Source of the DNA: Cercophora sp. LCS_1
Lineage: Eukaryota; Ascomycota; Sordariomycetes; Sordariales; Lasiosphaeriaceae
Length of the DNA stretch: 64,000 nt
NCBI GenBank assembly: GCA_036250225.1
Contig: JAPZLL010000004.1
Location: forward strand, 930,001-994,000
Reading direction: 5' to 3'
In this document: piece after piece, positions 10,485-23,400 of the stretch
Numbering within the stretch: position 1 is the first letter of the stretch
Layout: each line of letters opens with the position of its first letter
The notes under the pieces: generated by a model
Seen by the model: only the letters and a program-made list of their open reading frames with translations
What the model was told of the DNA's origin: nothing
Database searches by the model: none
Made by a program: the position numbers and the translations under genes

Positions 10485-12274
10485 CTTCGGTGGACTACAG
10501 TTCTGCAGACTGTTTTGCACACACGTGATGCCTTGGAAATTCCGGGATGAGAGGGGGAAAAGGGGGGAGAGTGTTGATGGCGGTTAATACCTTTTATACG
10601 GGACCCATCATCGTTCTCCCTCCCCTCGGAAAGGATGGCCCCCCCATCTTCTCCAACCGGGCTCGTGTGGGGTGCTACTGCGGAGGAGGACGACGCGGGA
10701 GTACTGGATGCGGACAAAAGGGAGTGGATACACCTATCACGAGCATTTACCATCTTTTGTCTTTTGGGTCGATATGCGCAATCTGGAAAACCACGGTGCC
10801 AAGATGGCATGATGGCGTAAGTGACTTCTCCGGGTGTGCTAGGGATAATTACGGCGGGCATAAGGCGAGGTGCGCGGCCTGGGTTCCCCGTGAACTGATA
10901 AATTGCGGACTTTAGCCGTCTTGGTCTTCTGGGGAAGCGTGTGTAACGGGTGCCGTAGAGTTGGTGCCAAGATTACCAGGTCGGGTGGCAGCGACACTCT
11001 ATTGTAGACAGGGGCATATAACAAACGAGAGAGGGCGGCCAGTTTTTTTTTTTTTTTTTTAAGGATGTGTTTTAAGTGTGAACGGCGGTGATGAGGCGCT
11101 TCCCTTTCGACGCTTGTCGACGTCCATCACGCCAGGTATTGAGGGCTCAAAAATAAGGAGACGAGAGCAGAGGCTAGATGGACTCTTGGCTCTCCTCCAG
11201 TTTGGCCTCATTGGGTTCTCGGGAGATCCTTGGAAGATCCACGGGCGCCGGGCTGCCTTTCGTGAACTCAAGGTTTGTTTTCGTTGGGTGCAATTCCGAA
11301 AATGGGTGTCCATCCGTACAGACATGTCGGTTGCGTCTCAGGTGTTGTGCAACTGAAGTTGCCCCTCACTTGTGCCATGGAACGGAACGGCATCAAAGCG
11401 CATCTTCCACGTCGGCAGGCCCATTTTCCCCTTCCAATTGTTCAATGCATGGAAGAATATGTCCCGAGACCTACAGGTATTGTTGTTAGCACCAAAAATG
11501 TTGTGCCCATACTTTTGGAAATACCTTTCTTGGCTGAGGTCTCTCGAAGTGGAGTGTTGGATCGAGGTCGAGCTGTGAGCGACTTCACGGAATGGCTGGG
11601 TCAAAATTCCCCATGCCCTCATGACTGGGAAGTGCTACCATGAGCCTCCCACAATTGCAGGCAAAACTGTCAATGTGGGGACCCACAAGACCGCTCCTGT
11701 CGGCGGCCTTATTGCAGCTCTAGCCGATGACAAGACCGAACCTATTCCGCTTCCTTTCAGCGAGTTGCACCGTATTGATAGAGAATGGCATTTGCCCGTA
11801 GGCTCCGAATTGCTGTCCGAGTTACTAGCACCTTACTCCGGGTCTTGGCCACCGGGCCGGTGCGGGGCTGCCGTCCCATTGTCGCCGGCCCAAGGACCTG
11901 GAACGGCTCGGGGCTTCCATTGGAGCGGTCGCACGCTGATCACTCACATCTCTGCACTGATTTTCAGTGTTTATCTCCCAACTTAGGTCCCTTGGGCTGT
12001 CCTTGCTGTCCAACCTAGGAAGGAAGGTCAGGAGGATACAGGGTCGCGAGGGAGCGTAAATGTGCCTTGTGTGCCTGGCGCTGACAGCCTGGTTTACCGC
12101 GGGGCATTTCAGCGGCGCAACCCAGCTGACCACCACTGACACGCTGCAAGTAAAACACAGGGGCAACTGCCCTGTAGGCGCGGAGCGCGAAAGAAGATGG
12201 CTTGTGCTGCCAGACATCTTCCTCGTTGTGAGGTGCTCCCGTTATGACCCTTTGACCTTTTGGCAGACACAAAA
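10485..12274. other. Intergenic region with an 18-nt T tract
   Basis: The part just above 10485 is the promoter of the deacetylase. A T18 run lies at 11043-11060. Several moderately long open frames occur (for example 11621-11986), but none has recognisable protein features, and no RNA gene was seen. Confidence 0.4.
11043..11060 (+). repeat. Poly(T) tract, 18 nt
   Basis: An uninterrupted run of 18 T in the intergenic region between the deacetylase gene and the DUF6604-like pseudogene. It could be a nucleosome-excluding element or the A-tail of an old retro-insertion on the minus strand. No target-site duplication was found by eye. Confidence 0.9.
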
Positions 12275-14868
12275 ATGGCGCCCGACGAAAGGCCTCGAGG
12301 GACTGGCGCCTGGCAAAAATACAAGCTTGGCCAAGCCCAGTTCACATCGTGGCTGGTAAGGGCGGTGTGATCGAGCAACACAGGGAAGGAACCATCGACT
12401 GTTGGAACTGCGCAGGAGCCGCGGAAGAAGACACGGACCCGGAAGAGGAAAGAGAAGCCGGCAACGCTCGATATCGACATCGACCCCGAGATTGCCGACT
12501 CAGTACGCTGCTCCCAACTCGAGGTTTTGGTTGCCTCCTTCGTCGAGAGCGCAACCCCCGATGACGTTCCCGACGCTACGATTCGCACCCTCAGAGAAGT
12601 CGTTGCGCTGCGCAAACGAAGCTTCAATTTCTTCAACAGACTCAGCCAAAAACCAGCAACCCGCAACTGCAGCAGAGCAATGCGAGCCATGCCTACGTTA
12701 TCGCCGTGCTAGAGAAGGCCCTGGCAAGGCTGGAAACCTTCAAGTCGACCCCAAAGAGTGAAGAAAAGCCGGGGCTCGCCAGCTTGACTAACAAGTTCAC
12801 CCACCTCCAAGTCCAGCCAACACCGGACGGTGTCAGCGACGAAGAGAGCTACGACTGCCGGACCGCTCAAAAGGGAGGGTCCACGAAAAACAAGAAACAT
12901 CTGCGCAAGGACGGGAAGAAGAAGAAGAAGAAGAAGAAGAAGAAGAAGAAGAAGAAGAAGAAGGCGGGAAAAAAGGCCCAGGAGACACAGGCTCTCATCC
13001 AGACGGAGGGCAACACCGACGATTTTTGGGTGGACCGCTTTGACTTTGGCCCCTTCGATGCGCAAGACGATGCGCAAGACGATCCACACGACGATGGCGA
13101 GCCCGACCCGTTCGATGTCTATGTGATGGTATACTGTTTTTTTCGAGGACTTCAATGTCATCCACAATTATGTTGCAGACGGTGGTGTGACTATTGGTAC
13201 GATCGCTCTGTGTCGTTTCACACCCTCGCCGCCCTAACCAGTGCCGCGTTCGACCTGTTCCACTCACTCGAGGAGGAATCCATGGGGCAGGCAATACGCG
13301 TCAATCCAGACTTTTGGCAGTACGATGTCTTAGTTCGGACGCTGTTTCTTGGCGTAGGCCGGGACTCTACGGACTTCCTCAATCACGCCCACTTGACCGG
13401 GGAGGAGATGTTTGAGCGGTTCTGTGGCCGCGAGCTCAACTGGAACGCCTGGACAATGATTCGTGAAGCGGCCTCCGCTTGCCGCGGTCTCGGAGACGGA
13501 TGTTTACCCGTGATACCGCACTCAAAGTTGGTTCCGGTCGTCTACGGCGCGCGTGATATGGAGACCATATTCCCTTTGGTCGTGCTGTCGCCAGGCCACT
13601 CATGACGGAGGTGTCTGTCATTGGGTTCTTGAAGAGCAAGGGCCGTCTTCCAGCAGTTCTCCCGGTTGAACCCCGTCTGTATCTCGACATACAACGGATA
13701 GCGAGAACAGAGAGGATCTCGTGTGCTCTTATATTTTCCCTTCAGCTCTGGGTGGACATTCGCGGTATTATCGAAACGGATGCATGTCTCCCCTTTAGAG
13801 AACTCCGGAGAACGGCGCCATGGGCCAAGAGGGCTTTCGAAGCCACCCCCAGAGTATTTGTACCGGGGCAAGGAAATGGACGAGTGGAAGCAACATTGGG
13901 AACAAAGGATCGAGGGTGAGATTCAAGCCTTGATACAAGACGACTTTCTCTCTGAGCCCCTCAAGGCCCGGTATAATTATTTTGCTATGCAGAGGAACCG
14001 GAGCCCCATTTCTTCAAAAGAACGACCCTGTGTGGTCCGGACTGTTGGATCTCCGTCTCAGACTAATGACAAGCGTGACAGGGCACTTGTACACGGTAAG
14101 GACACCCTTTCAACTTGTCTACGATCCGGCTACATGTTGCATGTTAGATGGCTGACCCGCTCTCAGATGCTCAGCTATGTCATAGAGGCTGCTGCTTGCA
14201 TATACCATGCTACCTGTACACTCGATTCTACGCTCCCCGCTTGGGAGATGATGCGGAGATATATCGACACGTACACCCACACTAGTGTGTTCGCAGCAGG
14301 GCTCAAATGTTGTCAAGGTCCCAGTGTTATCCTCGCCAATTTTAAGCCAGTTTGGGAAGCTTTCCGGTGTCAGGGCCCAATGAGCAAGTCGGGGAACCCG
14401 AGACCCTTCGATTTCGTCCCAATCATCGACGTATGACGCGTTCTGTATGGTAGGTACGGGGCGATAGATGACCTCGTAAGTGGTATTTGCGCAACTCCCC
14501 TCTACCCATGTCCCACGGCATTTTCGCTGTCAGGAATACAAGCATCACCACTCCTGGATCACTTCAGCCCCTATACCCCCTTCTACTGTCTTCGGGATGT
14601 ATCTGACAACCCCATGAGGAATTCCCCGCTTCCTACCTCGAGAAGATCGCGGCGCATTGGTTACAGATCGACCTCAAGGTGTGGCGCCGGTTACAAAAAC
14701 TTCTTACCCTCGAAGGGCAAAACCATAGTCCCCCTAAGCACTCTACCGCGGTGACGCTTAAGATCGATGACGAGATGAAGGAGGCGCTCAGGCGGAAGGG
14801 CATGCCGGGAGTTGTTGGACTTCTCAACCAGAGAGGTGCTCGCGAATGGCTCCCGTCAAGGCGCTGAT
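12275..14868 (+). pseudogene. Frameshifted DUF6604-like fungal protein gene
   Basis: The ATG at 12275 begins MAPDERPRGTGAWQKYKLGQ and continues QFTSWL, like the YxxYKxxTxxFxxWL start of fungal DUF6604 proteins. An intron at 12356-12415 (GTAAGG...CAG) leads to a basic segment and then SQLEVLVASFVESATPDDVP. The reading then has to change frame several times to stay protein-like: at an A5 run (12648-12652) before SNASHAYVIAVLEKALARLE; at a T7 run (13137-13143) inside the CFFEDFNVIHNY-type block; back again near 13180 before WCDYWYDRSVSFHTLAALTS; and further changes around 13600-13730 and 14010. A 48-nt AAG repeat encodes 16 lysines. The gene is either badly decayed or carries several homopolymer sequencing errors. 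Family assignment is from remembered motif patterns and is less certain than the disruption. Confidence 0.6.
12916..12963 (+). repeat. (AAG)16 trinucleotide repeat
   Basis: Sixteen perfect AAG units lie within the pseudogene frame and encode 16 consecutive lysines. Confidence 0.95.
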
Positions 14869-15220
14869 GATACGAGATTCCTTTTCGGGATTAGGTTGCA
14901 GCTCATCCACAATGTAAAGCGGAAGCTTCTCAAAGCAGCGGGGCTCCTCAGCTTAAGGCCGAAAAACGCGCTGCTGAATGCCAGACCCGAGTGCTCCAGT
15001 AACAAAACGTAGCAACGCCACGGATTCGTCAAACAAGGCAAAGTAGTCGAGCTTCAGGTGGTCCTCTAGTTGATGCTCGACAACGTCATCCAGGATTTGC
15101 AGCAGCTCAAGCGGGGAGCACTCAGCGACGGCTCCCGAGCCTGTCTTCCTCAATGCCTTCTCAAGTTCGGAATAGTCGAGACGGGACCATATATGACGTA
15201 TTAGCGAGCAGAACTACGAT
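14824..15220 (-). pseudogene. Minus-strand coding relic, unassigned
   Basis: Reading the minus strand downward from about 15220, one frame gives a coherent helical protein: RHIWSRLDYSELEKALRK, then SPLELLQILDDVVEHQLEDH, then LKLDYFALFDESVALLRFVT. It meets a TAA at 14953-14955 and continues in the same frame as CFEKLPLYIVDELQPNPEKE with SRIISALTGAIREHLSG to a stop at 14824-14826. The continuity of protein-like sequence across the single stop suggests the 3' end of a disabled gene. It overlaps the end of the plus-strand DUF6604-like relic, so one of the two may be a chance reading. I cannot name the family. Confidence 0.4.
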
Positions 15221-18200
15221 GGATACAAGTACCGTCACAAAATAGGAGAATAACAGCTCAAAAGTCCCGCTTCTCGACCCTGGTACTGGCGTGGTCCAAG
15301 TGCTCACCACAGTCGCATTCGATGCAGCACTACCGCAGAACTCCTACGTGTGAGCGTTCTGTTTTCTGTCAGGTTTACCTTGAGGGCTACAACATGTTTG
15401 ACGATCTATTATTCATTAGTGTCCAATGAAACGATCCCCAGCGCCTGCCGACAAGTCGCCAGCTCTCCCGGAGATCAGAACAACCATCTACCCCCCGGCA
15501 CCGGCCCTCTTTCTTTTCTTCTGTCTGTTCAGGTGGCATGGCATCAACCCGGGCCATTCCCCTCTGGGTTGCGGGGTTGTAAGGGTCCAACGCCCCGACC
15601 AACAGGAAGGCACCCGGTCCAATAGTTGCCGATCCCCGAGCAGGCCTTCCATCCTTCTCGTCCTCTCCTGCACCACTGACAAGCTCGACGCCTCGGACCA
15701 TGCTCTTTGACTTGAAGCTCAGATGTACACCGAAGTACAGGACAGGACTTGAACGACCAGGTCCCCTGCTCCCAGCACAATCCAGCCTGGCGAACTCGGC
15801 GACCACTGGGGTTATTCTGTATTACCTCGGAATCCGGGCTGAGCCGGGACTTTGTTGAGCGCAAACGCCACAGACGCGGGCGTGGGACGTTTGTCACATG
15901 AAATGGTCGACTCAGGGTCTAGCGCCTACACCTCATACGATCAAGTGCCCATCGCCGAAACACTGCGTCGGTGGTAGATTTCTGGGCACACCGGTTCACC
16001 CAACCGTCGCAAGGACCACCAGAGCTTCAGTCACTGGCGATGTTTGGTGCGGGTACGCCGACAAACACGCCAACCACGAGGTGGTTTCCCGATTTGGTGT
16101 TTGTTCTCCTCCTTGCGAGAGTTCCGATGCTTGTATCAACAAACTGAGGATTGTTTCGTCTGTCAACCTTTGGCTACGATGTTTAATCATCCAACGACCC
16201 TCGCTCAACACAAGTGGTCTATTTAATGTCAGCTCACCGGGGTTGCCGCTTGCGCTATGGCAAGCACGGGACGGCCGAGGCCCGTGCCGGAGCGGCACCG
16301 TTGGTGGCATCAGGCGGGTGGCGTCCGGGTCGCAGCGGGAGACCTTCATCGGCGACCACCTCAGCATTCGTAAGCGGACCTGAGGGGTTCAGGCAACGGG
16401 GGACATTGATAACCCTGGCAAATGCATGAGCCAACGCAGGTGAGGGCCATCACGTGCCGGGACAGTGACCGACGTTGGCATGCGGTGCAGTGCAAACTGT
16501 CGGTGTCTCATCAACGAGATGGCCAGCTGGGCACAAGCTCCGCACTCGCTACCGGGAGCCTGGAAATCACGCCTGTCGCCTGGTCGGGGAAACCTTTGGT
16601 CTTGATACTTGACAAACGGCGTGGCTCGATGGCGACTTGTTTGCTGTGCGCTCTGTTTCTGCGCGCCTTGATTTTGGACGGCGCTCGAGTGGCAGTCACA
16701 TCACTGAAAAGCAAGGGATTCGCTCTGGTCGGTTTGCAAAATGCCGGATACCACCATTGGTGAGAAAACAACATGATGACGACTGCGTGCAGCGAACAAA
16801 CAATCGTGGAGCAGGCAAGCAAGCAGGCAGGCAGGTCAACCTACGCCCGATCTCCGCCAATGGTGTGCCACGTCTCGATCGCCGGGATCGATCAATGGCC
16901 ATCTCGTCTCGTCTCATCTCTGCAACATACACGTGGCCGGCGGGAATCGTCGAAACTAGTGCACACTAGCAAGCTTCATACGGGTCGGACCGTGAACCCA
17001 AGCGCGCATCGTAGACGGATCCAGCTCCAGTTGTAAGCAGAACTCATTTGAGACGCACGCCTCTGCGCAGAGCAAACCGGTTCAGCAGATAGACAGGTCG
17101 AATGGCAGCAGACCAGAAGGCACCAGCAGAGCGCCACTGTCACACCTCCTGTCGAATCCAGTTGCTGGGAAAACGCCGCTACCAGACTGTCGGGTCAGTG
17201 TCTTGCCTCTTTGGTCACGCCGTGCAGCGGGCAGAGACGAGTGTCCAGCGCGACGAAACGGAGGGGAACCTGCCTGAGTGGTGAGTTAGGCGCGTGTTCA
17301 AAAGAAAGAAGCAACCGTTCGCGTAACGGTTGATACGTGGGCAGAGAGGTATTTGGTACTTGGACGGGCGGTTGGGGATGGACGGAGTTGGGTTCGAACG
17401 GATGACGCACCCGAGGGGATCAAATGCCAACACATGCGCCAACAATGCAATGGCAAAATCGCACACCTGGCTGTCCGGACAATTACGAGATGTTGTATCC
17501 TGCGGTTTACAGGACATGCAACCACGATTTCAACGGTATCCCGGGCTCTGCCGGCGATGGCGGAGACAGTGGCCCTCTGTTGGCCAGTATGGTATGAACA
17601 ACGCATAACGCGAGCGACCACCAGACCCAGCTTGCATCCCAATCTTTCCTAGAGATGCAAGATCGGGGTTTTTGAGATCAGTTGATTGTTCTTGAATGCA
17701 GCCACCCCACCGTCTTCTACACAGCCCATCGCCCGGACAAACCCAGACTGCAGCACCCAACAACCTCTCCAGAAGCAAATGTCAGAAACATACAATGACT
17801 CGCCTACCACAACCACAAGAGAGAACTGCACATGCAAATACCGCTTTTTGTCGAACTCCCTCGGCCTTTGGCGGCAACATGCCCAAAACTCCCGCTTGGG
17901 GCCGCAACAAAATTGGCTTGGCAATGCCCCGTCTCTTCCTCGCTCGACGTTGCAGTTTCGCCGCCCAAGTCACATGAGTTTTGCCTTCTGCGGCCAGATA
18001 GGAACCAGCTCAGCGATGTGCCGCCCCTATTCTGGGAAACCGGAGGCCAGGGGGTGCAAGACGGGCAGCCCTGCAAGGGACGCTGCGTTTCCGAGGCTCA
18101 GTGAGCTGTTAGCATGCCACAGCCGCTTCGGATTGAGAAGTTGTCGTCAACACCGGCGCTGTCAACTTTAAGGCGCCTAGGGCACCTAGGGCACCCAGCG

Positions 18201-18662
18201 TGCTGAAGTTTGGTTCGCTGCTTCCTGGACGAGGAAACACTACAAGAATGGGCAATTACAAGACTTGGATGATACGCTTGTCTATCAATCTGCCGGCAGA
18301 CCACTTACTTGTGGACCATGTCCCTCTCATATGTCATCGCTAGATTTCATCTCACCACCATCAACGCCCAAGGCATAGATGCACCGGTTTTTAGTAACGA
18401 CCGAAAGAAAGCTTTTCCGCCGTTCTTCCGCCACCACTCCCCGCACACAGAAATAAAAGTCAGACTCCGATCGGCCCCGCTCCGACCCGCCATCCGATCT
18501 CCGAAATAGTGCGAGCCACAAGACCCGCTCCGGTCCGAGCCGACCGTCTCCACTCACTCACTCGCCTAGATAATCCCTCCGATTCCCGTCCCGTCCGTCC
18601 CCGGGGCCATGTGGGTCAAAACGAGTATGTAACAACCGTCAGGTCAAAGGCACGCGGGGCCC

Positions 18663-18690
18663 AAAAAAAAAAAAGGGGGGGGGGGGGGGG
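18663..18690 (+). repeat. A12-G16 homopolymer junction
   Basis: Twelve A are followed directly by sixteen G and then TGG. The G run could form a G-quadruplex or R-loop and is also a likely sequencing or assembly weak point. Confidence 0.9.
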
Positions 18691-19407
18691 TGGATGGGTG
18701 AACTCAACTCCGCCGCAGGCCCGCGGGGTCCGACCCGGCCGTTAGTGATGAAATCGCAACTCTGCAAGAAAAGGAGAATTGCTACCTAGACTAGATAGCG
18801 GTGTGATTGCCCTGTGCCTCCCCCTCCCAATACGCAGCACAGCAAAAGCACAGCGAAGTGAAGCAAGCCACCTCCTCGCTCTCACGGCCATCAATCTCGC
18901 CATTCGCACTTGTCCAATACAATACCTACTCTACTTGACTGGCATCTTGTCAAAACCCCCCACGCCACGCTACGCCACGCCACAACACCCTGCCTTTCAG
19001 TCCTCTCGGTCTTGTTCTGCTCCTTTTTGCTTTACCTCCCCCCGTCACCGGACCGGTCATGCATTGTAGGAGTTAAGCGAAAGCGGGCGGCGCGGACTGG
19101 GAACCGCCACCCCAACGACGTTCGCCCATCCTTCACTCCAACTCACCGTTCCACCGACTCGGGGGTGGTGTAGCGTAGCCCCACACGAAGAGCGTGTGTA
19201 GCTTGCGTCCAATACCCAGCTCAAGTGAGAAGGCCTGTATGGTGTGTGTGTGTGTGGGAGTGTTGGGGGCACAACGTCCAGGGTGTACCACGTGGGGTTC
19301 ATTACATACAGTCAACCAACCCTACTGCTCGCTCCCCGCAGAGGCACTCGCAGTGGACATGGCGTTGTCGTCGCGCGGGGGGAGAGATAGTTTGTTCCCG
19401 TCACCAC

Positions 19408-19478
19408 AACACAGCACAGCACAGCACGCACGAAACGCAATAGCCCGGTTGTCTTGTCTTGTCTTGTCTTGTTTTGTC
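19408..19478 (+). repeat. CACAG and TTGTC pentanucleotide tracts
   Basis: A short CACAG-type tandem (about 19408-19428) is followed closely by a TTGTC-type tandem (about 19449-19478). No coding frame is associated with them. Confidence 0.75.
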
Positions 19479-20425
19479 TCTTGCGGAGGGGATTATTTTT
19501 ACGTGATGTTGCACGATACAATAATACGATAGGATACAATACAATGCGGCCTCTCCCGCGCCTGGACATTCTAGTTGATGACGGGCTTCCCTTGTTGGTA
19601 TCGTATTGCACAAGTACACCTCACACCCTTGAGTGTTGTTGGCAGGCCCTCGCACGCCGGGCTCCCTGGTGTAAGATAGGTATTGCGCGAGGGCGCCCGC
19701 GCCGCCCAACCTTGTCTGTTTTGAGATAGCCAAAAGATGACGGCATTCCGTCAGTGGCGTAGAAAACCGAGAAGCAGGCCAGGCCACGCGGGCCGACCTT
19801 GAACCCGCGGTTACACAGCATGAACAACAAGCAACAACGGTGGAAATGAAGTGCCCAGAGATGACGATGCGAGGATGTTGCGAGATGAGGGAGGTTGTTT
19901 CATCAGAGCTCACTTTGTTTGTTGGTCAGACAAGAGATCATACGATGTGCCTATTGAGAATGTCCCGATTCAGGGTCTACAATCCCGAGGATTCTGGTCC
20001 GCGCCGACGGCAACTGCAGTTGGTGGAGGCGGTGACGAGACCGAGGAGATTTTGAACTCCGACGGCGTGGGGGTGTATCAATAAGAGCGGAAACCCCACG
20101 CCCCGCTGAGGATAATACAAGACGGTGTTTGGGGTTTTGCGAGAAAGCAAAGTGCCCCGACTCCGAGATGTAAATCACTCGGCCCTTGCAGATGGCACAG
20201 CTCCGATGCTCCGACATTTGTGTTGCACGGGAATGACTTGTGTGTCGGCGTCGATGTTGTTGTGTAGCGACTTGACACACTGCAGCGAGAGTGGTTGTCC
20301 GCCAAGATAGCCAGCACCCCGCATTCTCCTGTCCCATGAGGATTTGTTATCGCTCGTTATCTCGGGGGCTCGACAGAAAACCGGCTTGCCAAGTCAAGGA
20401 CCAGAAAGTGGAAGGAGGTTGGCAT

Positions 20426-20449
20426 TGTGTGTGTGTGGGTGTGTGTGTG
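20426..20449 (+). repeat. (TG)n microsatellite
   Basis: TG dinucleotide tract with one interrupting GG, in the gene desert. Confidence 0.85.
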
Positions 20450-23400
20450 AGCCGTCCCAAGTCGTAGCGACACTCAACGGCAAACTTTTTGGCCAAAGGA
20501 CACAAAGTTGGATAAGAGGCACTCATCACCACTTGGCCGATGTCGATGTACAATACCTGATATCCAATCCCCAAAACGAACCAGACAACTTGCAAAACGG
20601 TCCGGAATCCGGTATGAGCGGCTCCTCCGTTTTGCGAGCCTCTAAAAAAAGGCCCGAAACGAAACAATGGGCAAACCAAGCGTCGGTTCCTCGTGTTGTT
20701 GCACTTGCAACAATCAGTTCCGCACTGACACGGCACAGGTTTGGCGTGCACAACCTCACTCGGGATGAGAAGCACCAGAGGCTCGCCCCAGAACGGCCTT
20801 AACAAGACGTTGCTATACACCGGTGAGCCGGACTGGTGGGTTCTGAGAGCCGAAACGGGGGGCTCGATGAGATTGCGGGGTCTTAACGCGGCTGGCATTA
20901 AGCAGCGGCCAGCAACACGAACCGAGTAGCCTCTAGCGGTTCAGCGGTAATTACCACGAGGCTTCTAGAGCCCCAGCTTGTGACTTGTCGTGTCATCGAG
21001 GAAGGCAAGGATTGCCAATGCACGCCATCTGCGTTGTTTCAACCACGGACCATCCGCACCACCGAATTCTGAAGCTGGACTGCGTTGCGTCTCTGTCAGC
21101 TCGCCGTCGTCTCGGCCGCTCTGCCGAACCGGCAGCCAACCCTGCTCATCATCCCAGCGTCAAAGCGCCCGCTTCAGCATGGAAGGTGCCTGTTCGCCGT
21201 GGCCCGTCCAGCGACATGCGCTGCGTGCTGCGTGCTGCGTAAACTGCCGGTCGAGAGGACGGGAGCAGCATTCTGCCTTGTACCACCAGTCGACTCAAGG
21301 TTCCGCGCCAGAATGTCTTATCTGCTGGTGTAACCATCAATGGCCGGAGGGTGCCAAGCGCTCGCCGTAACGACTGCAACAGGCCAGCCAAATAAGCAGA
21401 GAGTTGGACGAGAGGGTGGTAAGACCGCGCTGGTCTGATAGTGGCCATTTTCCCTCCCGCAGTCGCTGGTGCCATCCTCTACAGGGTGCTCTTCGGCACA
21501 CGTGTCCTGCCGCAACAACGGTGGTGTGTCGTAAGTAGGCGCACAACTCCCAAGCGAGCCTGGCCAAGCGGCAGCCGTCCCGCCATGCCACCGCGACTGC
21601 CGGCAGGCGCTCGCTAGAAAAACGTTGCTGTTGCCCTACGGCGACAATCGTGCCTTGGCGGATGGGGTGGTCGCAAATCTGGCCTCCTCCATCGACCAGA
21701 AATGGGAGCACGACTTCTGTTTCTGGCCTTGAAGGCTCGCCGTTTTGGGCCAGCCCACTTGCGACCGACCATGACGGGCCAGAGCAACCACATGGCACGC
21801 GGCTCGTCTGTACGTCTGTACGGCACACGCCCTGGTGTTGGAGTGCGCTCCAGCATCGCTTGACTGCACCCCTTTAGCCTGTGAGGGACGCGCATTTCTG
21901 GGAGTGGAGGGAATATGGAAACACTGCGAACCGTTCGCACAAAGGGGCGGAATAGTCTGAGGATCTGGGGACGGGATGTGCAAGTCGGAATCCCATGTGC
22001 TTGCCGACCAGGGTATCCGGCAGGTACTGCGCGGTACTGTACTTTGCATTTGCACAGGACTAACATTGTCCTGAACCACAACATGGTTGACCAGCAGCAC
22101 TGTAGGCCTGTCAGTAAGAGAATTGCCCGCCCAGTAAGTCAGAGTCCCATGACGGTTCGGGACAATTGAGCTCAAGCCCTTGGCGTGCCCTCAAGACATG
22201 GAATTTTCGTGCGCGTTGCAACTGGAAATATGGAAGAAGTTGATCCGGGGCCAAAGGTCCCGAGCCCGGGCAGGCGGACCGGCCACAAAGACGCTTGATA
22301 CGCAGTGCCACGGCAGGCAATATGACACTGGATCATCAGCCCAACTGCTTCGACCGGCGTGCGCGTTGCAATAAACGAACATGAGACGAACCATGGTGGA
22401 CGGGACTCGCGGATGATCCACAAGCCCTAGCCTCTGCATTGAGCCATCGCCTGGCTTCTCGAAAGATGTCTGTTCGGAGAATTCTCCGTCTCAATGCCAT
22501 TAGGTTACACCGGGCAATCTGTTCAGGTGGGGATCGAAGCTCGCCTGTTCGCAATCCCGTGCCGAGAAGCCCACGGCCGGCCACCTGCGACAGTCTGGAA
22601 CCCCGTAGGGGAAATTGCCGGGGCACAGCGACCTACCGCCCTGAATCAGGTGACGACTGGCGAGATAGGACGGTGTTTTTCGAATCATGGCGCAATCATG
22701 GGTTGTGGTTGCCTGTTTGCCAGTGTCCCGTTTATTCTGTTCCGTGAGAGGTGCGCTATGACATTTGGTTGAAAGGGACGGATGGGTGTGGGTGCGTTGG
22801 TTGCAACCATGGGTTCATGTCATCAAGTTAGCGGACCGCTGCGATCGATCTGCGGAAATCTCTGTCATTTGTGACAGAATCACAGCCCCTCACCGGTGTG
22901 CGGAGAACGGCGTGAGATCCGTCTAGCTCGCCGCCGACGCTTGGATGTTCGTCTGAACTTGTGAGCCCTGAGGAAGGGCCAGGTCGGATGTCGCGCTGGA
23001 AGCAGTTGGTCGGAATGCGAGCTTCCTTGCTGCACCGCGCCAGCGAGATAACGGAATCAGGGCGACCAGACACGCCGGCCGCCAGTGCCTCCGCCACTCG
23101 GCGATGGCTTCCATCGCTTGTCGAGAAAACGGGTTGTCGGGGACGTTGCCCCTGGTTTGGCTGCGGGGGGCCGGCCAAACATGCAGGAGGCGCTGCACCA
23201 CGATCAAGGCGAATGTTTGGAAAGCCGCAACCCGGAAGGCGACGACGCAGCTGAACGCAGGGCAGGGCGAAGGCGAAGCGTTGACTCCCGTCATTGCGCC
23301 ATTCGCGGACCGAGGATCTGAAAGACCACCGAAGGACGATGCGTCTTCACAAGGAAGGAGCCTCCCGTCTGACATCTGACGGCAGTGGGGTGAGATGGAA

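Noticed and set aside
11043..11060. Poly(T) tract (and the one at 36244) as a retroelement tail
   Set aside because: No reverse-transcriptase frame, internal promoter or target-site duplication was found beside either tract.
17391..17400. GGTTCGAAC sequence resembling a tRNA B box (similar at 29340 and 35957)
   Set aside because: The flanking bases do not form a T-stem and no A box or acceptor stem can be paired, so no tRNA is called.
20347..20898. 183-codon minus-strand open frame
   Set aside because: No domain, no codon-like consistency and no splice partners; judged a chance frame.
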